Below are positions 6,915 to 15,037 of a stretch of DNA of 64,000 bases, one piece after another. Origin of the DNA: an uncultured Shewanella sp. Its GTDB lineage: Bacteria > Pseudomonadota > Gammaproteobacteria > Enterobacterales > Shewanellaceae. The stretch lies in NCBI RefSeq assembly GCF_947501225.1, contig NZ_CANMUW010000020.1:1-64000 (forward strand), read 5' to 3'. Within the stretch, counting starts at the first letter, position 1. Every line of letters begins with the position of its first letter. A program made the position numbers and the translations under genes. Under the pieces are notes generated by a model. That model searched no databases. It was not told the origin of the DNA and worked only from the letters and a program-made list of their open reading frames with translations.

Positions 6915-9578
6915 CTATCGGCAGAATGGGTGTGATGGCTTAACCTCACACCAGCTGGCACATGTTTCTCTGAACCACGGACCTCCTTTCCCTTTGCCTT
7001 TACCTTTACCCGGCTTGTGGCATCTTGGGTAAGTCAGGGCGATGATCACCGGATCGTGATCCGAAGAGCTGAAGGCATTTTCTGATTTCAGTAAGTCACC
7101 GGTATATTTACCTGAATATTCAAACAGATTCGACTCCAGAGAGTTAATATTCCAATCTTCGATGGCCACCAGCTTATCGGCCACAACCTCATTGGCCAGG
7201 GCATGATCCAGGTTACCCAGTTCACCACTATAGCTGTAACTGAAGGTCGCAGGGCCATGGAAGAGAGTGTTGAGATTAATCAGGCCATAACCCTTGTCGA
7301 TCACACTGCCTGCTTGCTCATACACCTCACCATTCAGACGGGTCCATGATGCACTTACCAGCTCACGATTTGAGTTCGATGCATCATAGTCGGTCAGCAC
7401 GGCAATCGGATCTTCCAGCCCATAGGCATTCATATCACCGATAACCAGCAAGCCTCCTTCTACATCTTTCAGAGATTCACCCAGCACCTTGGCAGCCGAT
7501 ACACGGAATTCGTTACACTTACCCTGAAGGTCGGCCGGGTCCTTATTCTCAGAGAACTCTAACCAATCTTCCAGACAGCCGGAACCTTTAGACTTAAGAT
7601 GGTTAACCACTACCGTGAGCGGCTCGCCATGGATCATAAAGGTCTGGGCCAGACTGTGACGCTGATACTTATCATAAGCAGGGCTCGTCTCGGCCTTGGC
7701 TCCTTCGCCACGAGTCGCAACACCGGCTGCGGCATGCTGCTCAGGCATGGCGATAATCCGCGCATCGACGGCAGGCTGAACCTTAGCCGGGCGATACAGA
7801 ATCCCCACTGTTATGGCATCACTGCCGATAAATTCGCCCCGATACATGTCAGCCGATGCCGGCTCGATAAAGGCGTAGGCATCATCCTGTGACAATTCGG
7901 CATTAAGCGCATTTAACAGGTATTGAATCGAGCTGTGCTCACCAAAACCATTGTTTTCAATCTCCATCAGTCCAATCACATCGGCATTCATGGCCTTGAT
8001 GGCATTGACTATCTTAGTACGTTGTAGTTGATAATCTTCCAGGGAATGTGCTCCACGGCCACACCCCCTGCTGGCATCGGCGTCGGCCTGATCTTTACAC
8101 ATTGGGTTTAACGGACCACCGATGTCACTGTCACTGGTGAACAGGTTCAATACATTGAAGCTGGCAACCCGGATATCCCCCTCATTGGCAATTTCTGGTG
8201 CATCGCTGCGCTCATTGATCCTCACAAAATCACCGGCTACAACTTCATTGGTCACTACAAGACGAGGCTCGCCATAGCTGTAGCTCACCATCCCGGTTAA
8301 ATTGTTGATTTGATCGCCAATGCGGATATAACCGGTCTCGGCGTTAAACGTCGGGAAGTACGGCACTTCGCCATTTTTGGCCTTGTAGTCAGACTCGACA
8401 TAGAGCTCATTGTTGCGATTAGCGTTTTGCAGTGCGATCGCCTCAGCGGAGAGAGGCGCAAAAACTTGAGTCGGCTTCATCAGGGGGGCTTTATGAGAAA
8501 GCACCATATTGTTACGACGGCTGGCATAGTCATAGCCGAAACTACGGGTAACCTTCATATCGCTGCCGACATCGAGCTGAATTTGCATCCCCTCATATCG
8601 GTTCAGGGCCTGGGTCAGGTTCTCGCCTTCGGCAACATAGAAGTTGGCAGGAGAAGGTACCAGCCCCATCTCACCTATCTCCATCTTCTTCTCTTTCTTA
8701 ATATCTAACTGAGTCAGGCCATAGTAGTCTTTGACCTTACCCTGTACGCAGACCTGTACCCCGGGCTGAACCGACTCAGGCGCCGCTTCACCCAGATAAA
8801 CAAACACGCCATCTGATGTGTCAGGTGAACCGTCGCCTACCACTTCCTGAAGATAGAAGCCCTTAAACAAACTCTCACCTCGGGCAGTGACCACACCGCT
8901 GATAGTCACCTCGTCTGCCGACTCATATTTTCCGGCTTCAATTAACGGGCTCTTGCGGCCTGTGCCTTGAACATCATAGATGGGGGTCAGTGTTTCACCT
9001 ACACAACTAAAGGCAGGCTCGACGGGCGTACTCCCCCCACCGAAGTCACCACTGCGGGCACCTAAACCGCTAAAGGTGTTCTTGGCTTTAGTGAGCCACT
9101 GGCTCTGAACATAGTCGGCGCTGGCTAGGGTGACATCCGCTTTACGCTCCAGCGTGACATCTTTCGCCCAGTCACCTGTGGTGCCGATCTCACCCAGAAT
9201 ATCAACCAGGGTGCCATCTTTGATGATTCCGACCTTGTCATCTCCATTGAAGTAAATGGTTGCTAACCGGGAGTCTATGCTTGGTTCTAGACTAATGACG
9301 TTTCTCGAATCCTTGTTACTGATCACCTTAACGGCACCGGCTGCCATCGAGCCGTCCAGCTCTATGATGGTCTTAGGTGTTGTCTCGCCCTTTGAGTAGT
9401 AAACCAGTGAGTAACCGGACAGGTCGACGGCCGCCGATCCTGAATTATATATTTCAACGGCCTTACTATAGCCGGATCCCTCAACGTATTCGCTGATCAG
9501 TATGTCGGCATTCGCTACTGCCGGCACCGCCACAGCAATTGCCAGCGCCAAGGCTGACAACTTTTTAACATTACCCAT
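6915..9578 (-). CDS. ExeM-type extracellular endonuclease paralogue with altered C-terminus
   Basis: An 887-residue tandem paralogue of the downstream exeM gene with the same plan: signal peptide (KKLSALALAIAVAVPAVANA), lamin-tail-like domain (ISEYVEGSGYSKAVEIYN), OB-fold-like region, then the nuclease domain with VASFNVLNLFTSD, GLMEIENNGF, VNHLKSKGSGC, GDMNAYG and SSDHDPV. All key nuclease motifs are intact, so it should be active. The C-terminus differs sharply. After the conserved VIIALTYP it has CHKPGKGKGKGKGG, then a short tail with three more Cys ending PFCR, in place of a GlyGly-CTERM helix. It should therefore be released or anchored by another route. The ATG at 9578 is secure because the upstream ATG used as an alternative in the paralogue is out of frame here. 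Confidence 0.9.
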   Translation of the reverse strand: MGNVKKLSALALAIAVAVPAVANADILISEYVEGSGYSKAVEIYNSGSAAVDLSGYSLVYYSKGETTPKTIIELDGSMAAGAVKVISNKDSRNVISLEPSIDSRLATIYFNGDDKVGIIKDGTLVDILGEIGTTGDWAKDVTLERKADVTLASADYVQSQWLTKAKNTFSGLGARSGDFGGGSTPVEPAFSCVGETLTPIYDVQGTGRKSPLIEAGKYESADEVTISGVVTARGESLFKGFYLQEVVGDGSPDTSDGVFVYLGEAAPESVQPGVQVCVQGKVKDYYGLTQLDIKKEKKMEIGEMGLVPSPANFYVAEGENLTQALNRYEGMQIQLDVGSDMKVTRSFGYDYASRRNNMVLSHKAPLMKPTQVFAPLSAEAIALQNANRNNELYVESDYKAKNGEVPYFPTFNAETGYIRIGDQINNLTGMVSYSYGEPRLVVTNEVVAGDFVRINERSDAPEIANEGDIRVASFNVLNLFTSDSDIGGPLNPMCKDQADADASRGCGRGAHSLEDYQLQRTKIVNAIKAMNADVIGLMEIENNGFGEHSSIQYLLNALNAELSQDDAYAFIEPASADMYRGEFIGSDAITVGILYRPAKVQPAVDARIIAMPEQHAAAGVATRGEGAKAETSPAYDKYQRHSLAQTFMIHGEPLTVVVNHLKSKGSGCLEDWLEFSENKDPADLQGKCNEFRVSAAKVLGESLKDVEGGLLVIGDMNAYGLEDPIAVLTDYDASNSNRELVSASWTRLNGEVYEQAGSVIDKGYGLINLNTLFHGPATFSYSYSGELGNLDHALANEVVADKLVAIEDWNINSLESNLFEYSGKYTGDLLKSENAFSSSDHDPVIIALTYPRCHKPGKGKGKGKGGPWFRETCASWCEVKPSHPFCR

Positions 9579-9589
9579 TTTTTCAACCC

Positions 9590-9940
9590 CATTTTTATAA
9601 TATTACCGCTAACTTTTGTTAACGTACGGGGCGATTGTTACAGAGTTTTATGACAAAAAAAAGAAGGGCAATCACACTTTTCAATGCATAAGTACTTGTT
9701 AAACAAGAATAAATACTCACGCATTAGCTCCTTATAAGAACGGGGCGAGAGTATATTAGCTTTATAATGTTAAAATCATGTACTTAAGCAAGAACAGGGT
9801 GGCAGCATTTTTGTATAGAATGATGCAATAAAGCTCACTGTTTTTTTATAAAATACTAAACATTATTTATTAATCTGCTACTACAGACCAAAAATAGTCA
9901 ATAAATCCCTTTAAAGCGCTTTAAAAAGGCTTTTTTACAG
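9590..9940. repeat. duplicated upstream region, copy 2
   Basis: Counterpart of 6335-6670. Similarity runs from the start codon outward and fades near 9940. Differences are scattered substitutions with few gaps, so the duplication is not recent. The gap continues to 10065 and contains no gene. Confidence 0.85.
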
Positions 9941-10065
9941 AGATAAAAAAGACGGTTCATTACAAGGCAGCGTTAATTGACATAACCGGGAAATATTTGG
10001 AGCCAGGCTCGATCTCCTCTCCTGAAAAATGTATAAAGTTGAGGCTCCTTTCTAACAGCTCCCTT

Positions 10066-10731
10066 CTATGAACATAGCTCGAAATGGCTCTGGTAGGTTT
10101 GTGCCCAGCGAAGTAGTTCGACGCGGTTACGAGATTGAGTCTTTCTGAAGATAGATGAGACGTGTGCCTTTACCGTATGTTCGCTGATACATAGGTTGTC
10201 GGCTATCTCTTTATTGCGGGCACCACTGGAGACTAACTGAATGATGGTACGCTCTCTCTTAGTCAACATCTCCAACATGGATACCGTTTCCTGAGAGTAT
10301 TCGTTAGCGCTATCTAGTCGCTTCACAAGATGTCGAAACATCTTGCTGATCAAGGTCCTGTCATACCATAGTTCATCGGCAACCATCTTCCGCAGACCGG
10401 TTAAGAGCAGATCCATACGTTGGTCGGCATAGAGCAGACCACGTATCCCGAGTAACAGCGCCGTTTCAGGCTCTAGCGTATCTCGATCGACCTGATATAA
10501 CGCGACAGGCACATGAGGTACCAGACGAGAGGCCAATAAAGGGATCCCTTTACTGTCCAGTGCCGCACCTTCCTGTGAAATAAGGTAGAAACTATTACCG
10601 TCTCTTTCGGGTTCAAGCTCTGACACCTGTTTTACGATCCGGGTCTTTAAACCGATAGACTCCGCCAGGATCGCTAAGTGGCACGGGGCTGCAACCTGAT
10701 GCAAGAACACTAATCCATCAATCTTACTCAT
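10066..10731 (-). CDS. CsgD/VpsT-like LuxR-family transcription regulator
   Basis: A 221-residue regulator. The C-terminal 60 residues form a LuxR helix-turn-helix (LTKRERTIIQLVSSGARNKE... ISEHTVKAHVSSIFRK). The N-terminal 130 residues resemble a receiver domain but lack the acidic pocket and phospho-acceptor Asp, as in CsgD and VpsT. W-Y-D-R at residues 122-125 sits where VpsT-type proteins have the W-[FLM]-[TS]-R motif used to bind c-di-GMP. The match is partial. The start has AGGGAGAG upstream. The gene reads in the same direction as the two exeM-type genes, about 490 bp upstream of them, and could control them or biofilm matrix genes elsewhere. c-di-GMP binding is inference. Confidence 0.85.
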   Translation of the reverse strand: MSKIDGLVFLHQVAAPCHLAILAESIGLKTRIVKQVSELEPERDGNSFYLISQEGAALDSKGIPLLASRLVPHVPVALYQVDRDTLEPETALLLGIRGLLYADQRMDLLLTGLRKMVADELWYDRTLISKMFRHLVKRLDSANEYSQETVSMLEMLTKRERTIIQLVSSGARNKEIADNLCISEHTVKAHVSSIFRKTQSRNRVELLRWAQTYQSHFELCS

Positions 10732-10890
10732 TCACTTCTCTCCCTGAAAAGTTACCTCTGTACTGTGAAGTACGTTTCCCTACCAATCTCAATGAGGACT
10801 ATTTTGAACAGTTTTAATAAGTTTGACCAGCCCAACTTGTAACAAAATGGTGAGAGGGGTTACTTTTTCGTTAAGCAACTATAAAGGCTG

Positions 10891-11502
10891 CTATAAAGCT
10901 CTCTGTGTCAGTTGATTGATCTGTCTGTCGTGAAGGCGTGACAATAATAGAATACTCAAAATCGCGCCCAGCAGCGCCATTCCCATATCTGATTGGGTAT
11001 CCCAGACATAACCCTGGGTGCCGAGAAACGCTTCGGCATCCTCACCGGTCAGCAGGGCAACCCACCACTCTATCAGCTCATAGAAAGCCGAGAACGCCAG
11101 GGCGAAGCAGCAAGCCAGGAAGTTGCACCAGTAGCCCGGTTTTACCACCTCTCTCCTGATAAATATCTCTCTTGCCAATATAACGGGGACGAAACCTTGA
11201 GCTAAATGCCCCAATTTATCGTAATTATTTCTATCTCCATCAACAAGTTGTGATATCCAATCAAAAAGTGGGACCTCGGCATAGGTATAATGACCACCTA
11301 CCATAAGGATGACACAATGGATCAATATCAGCAGGTAAGCCAAGGGGCTCATCGGGAAGCGCTCGCGGGTAATAAATAGCACAGGTAGAGCGATTAATGC
11401 CGGCAAAACCTCAAGGAACCAGGTGAACTGATCTTTTGGCCCTATAGCCGACCAGATCAGTACAGAGAAAAAAACGATGAGCCAGATGACGCGTTTATTC
11501 AA
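10891..11502 (-). CDS. yjdF: YjdF-family (DUF2238) inner-membrane protein
   Basis: A 203-residue protein with about five hydrophobic segments (near residues 5-20, 30-46, 55-72, 128-148 and 172-190). It has the family marks YDKLGHLAQGFVP, FYELIEWW and DTQSDMGMALLGA. DUF2238 proteins are integral inner-membrane proteins of unknown role. The start is a TTG with AGAGG eight bases upstream; no in-frame ATG fits the N-terminus. It lies 160 bp upstream of the LuxR-type gene on the same strand and reads away from serA, so the 217 bp between it and serA hold both promoters. Confidence 0.85.
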   Translation of the reverse strand: MNKRVIWLIVFFSVLIWSAIGPKDQFTWFLEVLPALIALPVLFITRERFPMSPLAYLLILIHCVILMVGGHYTYAEVPLFDWISQLVDGDRNNYDKLGHLAQGFVPVILAREIFIRREVVKPGYWCNFLACCFALAFSAFYELIEWWVALLTGEDAEAFLGTQGYVWDTQSDMGMALLGAILSILLLSRLHDRQINQLTQRAL

Positions 11503-11640
11503 AATTGGAACCTCTTAGAACAGATTAATCATATTGTTTTATCATCAGAATAATGACTTTAGCCATCTAGCCCTCCACACTGCATAAAAAAAGTGCTATT
11601 TTGGTTGGGCATTGACAGATCATAGCTAAACTACAGCGTC

Positions 11641-11656
11641 ATACAGGGCCCTGTAT
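11641..11656. promoter_or_regulatory. 16-bp perfect palindrome upstream of serA
   Basis: ATACAGGGCCCTGTAT is a perfect palindrome 64 bp before the serA start and about 140 bp before yjdF on the other side. Its symmetry and place in a divergent promoter region suggest an operator, but about one such 16-mer is expected by chance in a window this size. Confidence 0.35.
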
Positions 11657-11719
11657 CGTGGCCGTTGTTTGGCGAAAACAAATAATATAATACCAATAAC
11701 CGAAGAGGGTACCTAAATC

Positions 11720-12955
11720 ATGGCGAAACATTCGCTGGACAAGGATAAGATCAAGATCCTGCTGTTGGAAGGCGTCCACCAATCTGCGGTAGATGTATTT
11801 GAACGTGCGGGCTACACCAATATTGAATACCACAAGGCATCACTAGGGGAGGAGGCACTCATAGCCTCCATAAAAGATGCACACTTTGTCGGTATTCGCT
11901 CTCGTACTCAGCTTTCGGAAACGGTATTGAGTCAGGCGGATAAGTTGGTCGGTATCGGCTGCTTCTGCATAGGCACCAACCAGGTAAACCTTAAAGTTGC
12001 GGAGAAGTTAGGTATACCGGTATTTAACGCGCCGTTTTCTAACACGCGAAGTGTTGCCGAGTTGGTATTGGGCGAGATAATCATGCTGCTGCGTGGTATT
12101 CCACAGCGTAATGCCATGGCACACAGAGGCGGATGGCTAAAGAGTGCCAGTGGCAGCTTCGAAGCACGTGGAAAAACCTTAGGCGTTATCGGCTACGGTC
12201 ACATCGGTACCCAACTGGGGATCTTGGCTGAAACCTTAGGCATGAGAGTGATCTTCTTCGATATCGAAGATAAATTGCCACTGGGTAACGCTCAGCAGAT
12301 CCACTCTATGCAGGAGTTGATGACCCTTGCCGACGTAGTCAGTTTACATGTGCCTGAGACACCACAAACAAAAGAGATGATCGGCGAAGCAGAACTGGCC
12401 TGCATGAAAAAGGGCAGCATTCTGATCAATGCTTCAAGGGGAACCGTTGTCGATATCGAGGCGCTGGCATCAGTACTAGAAGCTGAGAAGATTGCCGGCG
12501 CGGCGATCGATGTCTTCCCGGTGGAACCAAAATCAAACGATGATGAGTTTATCAGCCCACTCAGGGGCTTAGACAATGTCATCTTGACGCCGCATGTAGG
12601 TGGGAGCACGCAGGAAGCTCAGGAAAATATCGGCATCGAAGTGGCTGGAAAGTTGGCTAAATACTCAGACAACGGCTCGACCATGACGGCTGTAAACTTC
12701 CCAGAGGTATCATTGGCGCAACACAAGGATACCTCCCGATTACTGCATATTCACCATAACCAACCCGGTGTGTTAATTCAGATTAACCAAGCTTTTGCGG
12801 AGAAAGGGATCAACATCGCTGCCCAGTACCTGCAAACGACCACCGAGATCGGTTACGTTGTGATGGAAGTTGACTCGGACCAGGCCGATGAGGCATTAGA
12901 GCAGATGAAGACGATCAATGGCACCATCAGAACTCGCTTGCTTCACTCTCATTAA
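11720..12955 (+). CDS. serA: D-3-phosphoglycerate dehydrogenase
   Basis: First step of serine synthesis: NAD-dependent oxidation of 3-phosphoglycerate to 3-phosphohydroxypyruvate in the cytoplasm. The 411 residues match the short E. coli-type enzyme (410). Visible parts are the N-terminal substrate domain, the nucleotide-binding glycine motif GVIGYGHIGTQ (about residue 156), the catalytic Arg in NASRGTVVDI (about 240), the Glu in DVFPVEP (about 270), the His in ILTPHVGGST (about 293), and a C-terminal ACT domain (IHHNQPGVLIQINQAFAEKG) that binds serine for feedback inhibition. The start has a GAGGGT site upstream. It is transcribed alone, with a strong hairpin past the stop. In Shewanella it lies near ygfZ, as here. 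Confidence 0.98.
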   Translation: MAKHSLDKDKIKILLLEGVHQSAVDVFERAGYTNIEYHKASLGEEALIASIKDAHFVGIRSRTQLSETVLSQADKLVGIGCFCIGTNQVNLKVAEKLGIPVFNAPFSNTRSVAELVLGEIIMLLRGIPQRNAMAHRGGWLKSASGSFEARGKTLGVIGYGHIGTQLGILAETLGMRVIFFDIEDKLPLGNAQQIHSMQELMTLADVVSLHVPETPQTKEMIGEAELACMKKGSILINASRGTVVDIEALASVLEAEKIAGAAIDVFPVEPKSNDDEFISPLRGLDNVILTPHVGGSTQEAQENIGIEVAGKLAKYSDNGSTMTAVNFPEVSLAQHKDTSRLLHIHHNQPGVLIQINQAFAEKGINIAAQYLQTTTEIGYVVMEVDSDQADEALEQMKTINGTIRTRLLHSH

Positions 12956-13013
12956 CGCCTCCCTCGCTTCGAGCCACTCCAAGGCAAAGCTTTGGTTGTA
13001 ATAGGGTAGAGAT

Positions 13014-13043
13014 GGCGCGCTCAATTGAAAAATTGTGCGCGCC
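13014..13043 (+). terminator. hairpin after serA, probable terminator
   Basis: GGCGCGCTCAATT pairs with AATTGTGCGCGCC (12 of 13 bp) around a GAAA tetraloop. It is followed by AATTATTT rather than a clean T run. Its position 58 bp past serA suggests transcription end or mRNA 3' stabilisation. Confidence 0.6.
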
Positions 13044-13114
13044 AATTATTTCAGAAACCCTCATAAGGCGTTACAATCACCCTCTCTCAACGCCTAACAT
13101 TCCAGGAAAATGAT

Positions 13115-14080
13115 ATGACGACTTCAGTTTCTCAGCTCGATTGGAACTTGAATGATCCGCTTCCATCGCTTGTTTTTTCAGACCTGACCCACCTTGGACT
13201 CATGAGCATCACCGGTGAGCAGGGCCGCAGCTTCATTCACGGGCAGGTAACGACAGATATCTCGTCACTCGAAAAAGATCAATGGCGTTGGGGCGCACAT
13301 TGCGATCCTAAAGGCAAGATGTGGGCCAGCTTCAGAACATTTGCCATCGAAGATACACTCTTCATGATGATGCCCACCGATACACTAGAGATAGACATGC
13401 CTCAGCTGGCTAAATATGCAGTCTTCAGCAAGGCGGAGCTTACAAATGTCAGCAATGACTGGTTGATCCTGGGCGTAGCGGGTGAGCAGGCCCAAGAGTG
13501 GGTAAATAATTACTTTGGTGAGATAGATAAAGCGGTAACCGAGATCCCGGGCGGCGCCCTGCTGAAAGACGGTTCACGCTTCATCATCGTCATCGAGAAG
13601 ACGCCATCTCAGGCACTGCTAACCTCCATCAATGAGCCAATATATGACGGCAAAGTCTGGCAGATGCTCGAGATCCAATCGGGTTACCCTAACCTTGCCG
13701 CCAGCCACCAGGGCCAGTTTGTACCTCAGATGTGTAACATGCAGGCCATCGATGGGATCAGTTTCGAAAAAGGTTGCTACATGGGCCAGGAAACCGTAGC
13801 CAGAATGAAGTACCGTGGCGGTAACAAACGCGCCCTCTACATCCTCTCGGGTAACGCCTCTGAGTCTGTGACTCTGGAGAGTAAGTTAGAGCTGGCACTG
13901 GAGGATGGCTTCAAGACAACCGGTACCATTATCGAAGTCGTACAATCGGGCGAACAGCTACTGCTCACGGCCGTACTGCCAAACGACACCGAAAACACGG
14001 CGAGTCTGAGACTCGCTGGTGACGAGAGCTCTTCGCTAACCATCCAAGCTCTGCCATACTCTCTGGAAGATGACGCATAA
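13115..14080 (+). CDS. ygfZ: YgfZ folate-binding Fe-S maturation protein
   Basis: A 321-residue aminomethyltransferase-like protein that binds tetrahydrofolate and helps make or repair certain iron-sulfur enzymes. The hallmark KGCYMGQE motif (about residues 225-232), with its functional Cys, is present, followed by ARMKYRGGNKRALY. The N-terminal GCV_T-like fold is recognisable in FIHGQVTTDISSL and CDPKGKMWASFR. It is cytoplasmic. The start is an ATG with AGGAAA upstream. It stands alone between serA and a repeat region. Confidence 0.95.
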   Translation: MTTSVSQLDWNLNDPLPSLVFSDLTHLGLMSITGEQGRSFIHGQVTTDISSLEKDQWRWGAHCDPKGKMWASFRTFAIEDTLFMMMPTDTLEIDMPQLAKYAVFSKAELTNVSNDWLILGVAGEQAQEWVNNYFGEIDKAVTEIPGGALLKDGSRFIIVIEKTPSQALLTSINEPIYDGKVWQMLEIQSGYPNLAASHQGQFVPQMCNMQAIDGISFEKGCYMGQETVARMKYRGGNKRALYILSGNASESVTLESKLELALEDGFKTTGTIIEVVQSGEQLLLTAVLPNDTENTASLRLAGDESSSLTIQALPYSLEDDA

Positions 14081-14089
14081 GCTTTTTAC

Positions 14090-14170
14090 GAGTTGCGAGT
14101 TGCGAGTTGCGAGTTGCGAGTTGCGAGTTGCGAGTTGCGAGTTGCGAGTTGCGAGTTGCGAGTTGCGAGT
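14090..14170. repeat. heptamer tandem array, 11 copies of GAGTTGC
   Basis: Eleven perfect copies of GAGTTGC followed by a partial GAGT. It begins 10 bases after the ygfZ stop codon and lies before that gene's terminator, so it would be transcribed in the ygfZ 3' end. Two copies of the same heptamer occur near 27493-27507, after napB. Confidence 0.95.
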
Positions 14171-14192
14171 AAAAGATAATAGATGATGAAAG

Positions 14193-14222
14193 GCGCGCTA
14201 AATAAAAATTAGTGCGCTTTTT
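14193..14222 (+). terminator. terminator downstream of ygfZ
   Basis: GCGCGCTAA pairs with TTAGTGCGC (8 of 9 Watson-Crick, one G-U) around a 7-base loop, followed by seven T residues. The heptamer array lies between this terminator and ygfZ. Confidence 0.8.
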
Positions 14223-14277
14223 TTCCTACCTACACAGCTTTACATATATTGGCAGTACGGTTAGCTTTAAAACTTAC

Positions 14278-14546
14278 TAATACCAATAAGTATAAGAAAG
14301 TGATCTACTCAGAGTTATTTTTGGCAAACTAATTCAAGGCGAATAGGTGATGCAATGGTGATCCCTTGTGAAGCTATTCAACGTGGAAGTAGGCAGCCAA
14401 AAACACTCCTGAAAGGCGAGTTTTAGCGCTTCTTAAGCTGCGTTAACGAGCTTAAACGTAGAATAACTATGCTCTTCACTCGTCGCCTTGCCTCAGAAGC
14501 GCTAAACTCTCGCTGAGCGATCACATCTTTATACTGATTGGTATAA
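14278..14546. mobile_element. MITE-like element with terminal inverted repeats
   Basis: About 269 bp without a coding frame. The left end TAATACCAATAAGTATA (14278-14294) matches the complement of the right end TATACTGATTGGTATAA (14530-14546) at 15 of 17 positions. Inside, GCGAGTTTTAGCGCTTCT (14416-14433) pairs with AGAAGCGCTAAACTCTCGC (14495-14513), and a smaller hairpin (TAAGCT/AGCTTA) sits between these arms, so most of the right half can fold. This is the design of a non-autonomous miniature transposon. I believe similar sequences are common between Shewanella genes, but that is memory and untested. Its right end lies 20 bp before the start of the zinc-finger gene. Confidence 0.75.
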
Positions 14547-14566
14547 TCCATAATTCCTGGTGTGTT

Positions 14567-14926
14567 TTGAAGCAAGCAGATCTGACTACCCCACAAAAAG
14601 AGATGTTACTGTCCCGCCTCGAGGCGCAGCTCTGTGAGCTGGAACAGCTGATCAATGACATTCACAGCCGTGGCGCACCGGTACAGCTCGACCAACAAGC
14701 TGTCGGACGGGTATCACGCATGGATGCCATACAGCAGCAACAGATGGCTCAAGCCAACGAAGCTCAGGCTCATCGTCAAATCCTGCGTATCAAAGAGATC
14801 CTTCTCACCCCCGATGATTATGGGTTCTGCTACGAATGCGGTGAGAGTATCGGCATAGGCAGACTCACCATTCACCCTGCAGCAAAACTCTGCATTCAAT
14901 GCCAGGGAGAACTGGAGCAGGCATAA
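14567..14926 (+). CDS. TraR/DksA-type C4 zinc-finger protein
   Basis: A 119-residue protein with a helical N-terminal part (residues 1-80, Gln/Glu/Ala-rich, coiled-coil-like) and a C-terminal four-Cys zinc finger (CYECGESIGIGRL...KLCIQCQ, about residues 86-113). This is the TraR/DksA fold; such proteins insert into the RNA polymerase secondary channel. It is shorter than DksA (about 150), so it is a DksA-like paralogue and not DksA itself. The acidic pair expected at the coiled-coil tip is not obvious. The start is a TTG at 14567; the next ATG, at residue 13, would cut the first helix. The MITE-like element ends just upstream, so the promoter probably lies in it. The antiporter gene follows on the same strand after 110 bp. 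Confidence 0.8.
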   Translation: MKQADLTTPQKEMLLSRLEAQLCELEQLINDIHSRGAPVQLDQQAVGRVSRMDAIQQQQMAQANEAQAHRQILRIKEILLTPDDYGFCYECGESIGIGRLTIHPAAKLCIQCQGELEQA

Positions 14927-15037
14927 GTTCAGAGATAGTTAATATTCTTAATCATCAAGTCACTAGCTTCAATTATTAGACTTTATCAAGACCCGCAACT
15001 ATTCTCATATTAGTCAACCTGAGAATCGGTTCTGCTG

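Noticed and set aside
8310..8708. Frame of 132 residues opposite the second nuclease gene
   Set aside because: It is a shadow of the nuclease coding strand; the composition follows that gene's codon pattern.
11690..11702. TAATACCAATA near serA, like the end of the MITE-like element
   Set aside because: Only about 11 bases match and no opposite end or inner arms are present, so it is not a second copy.
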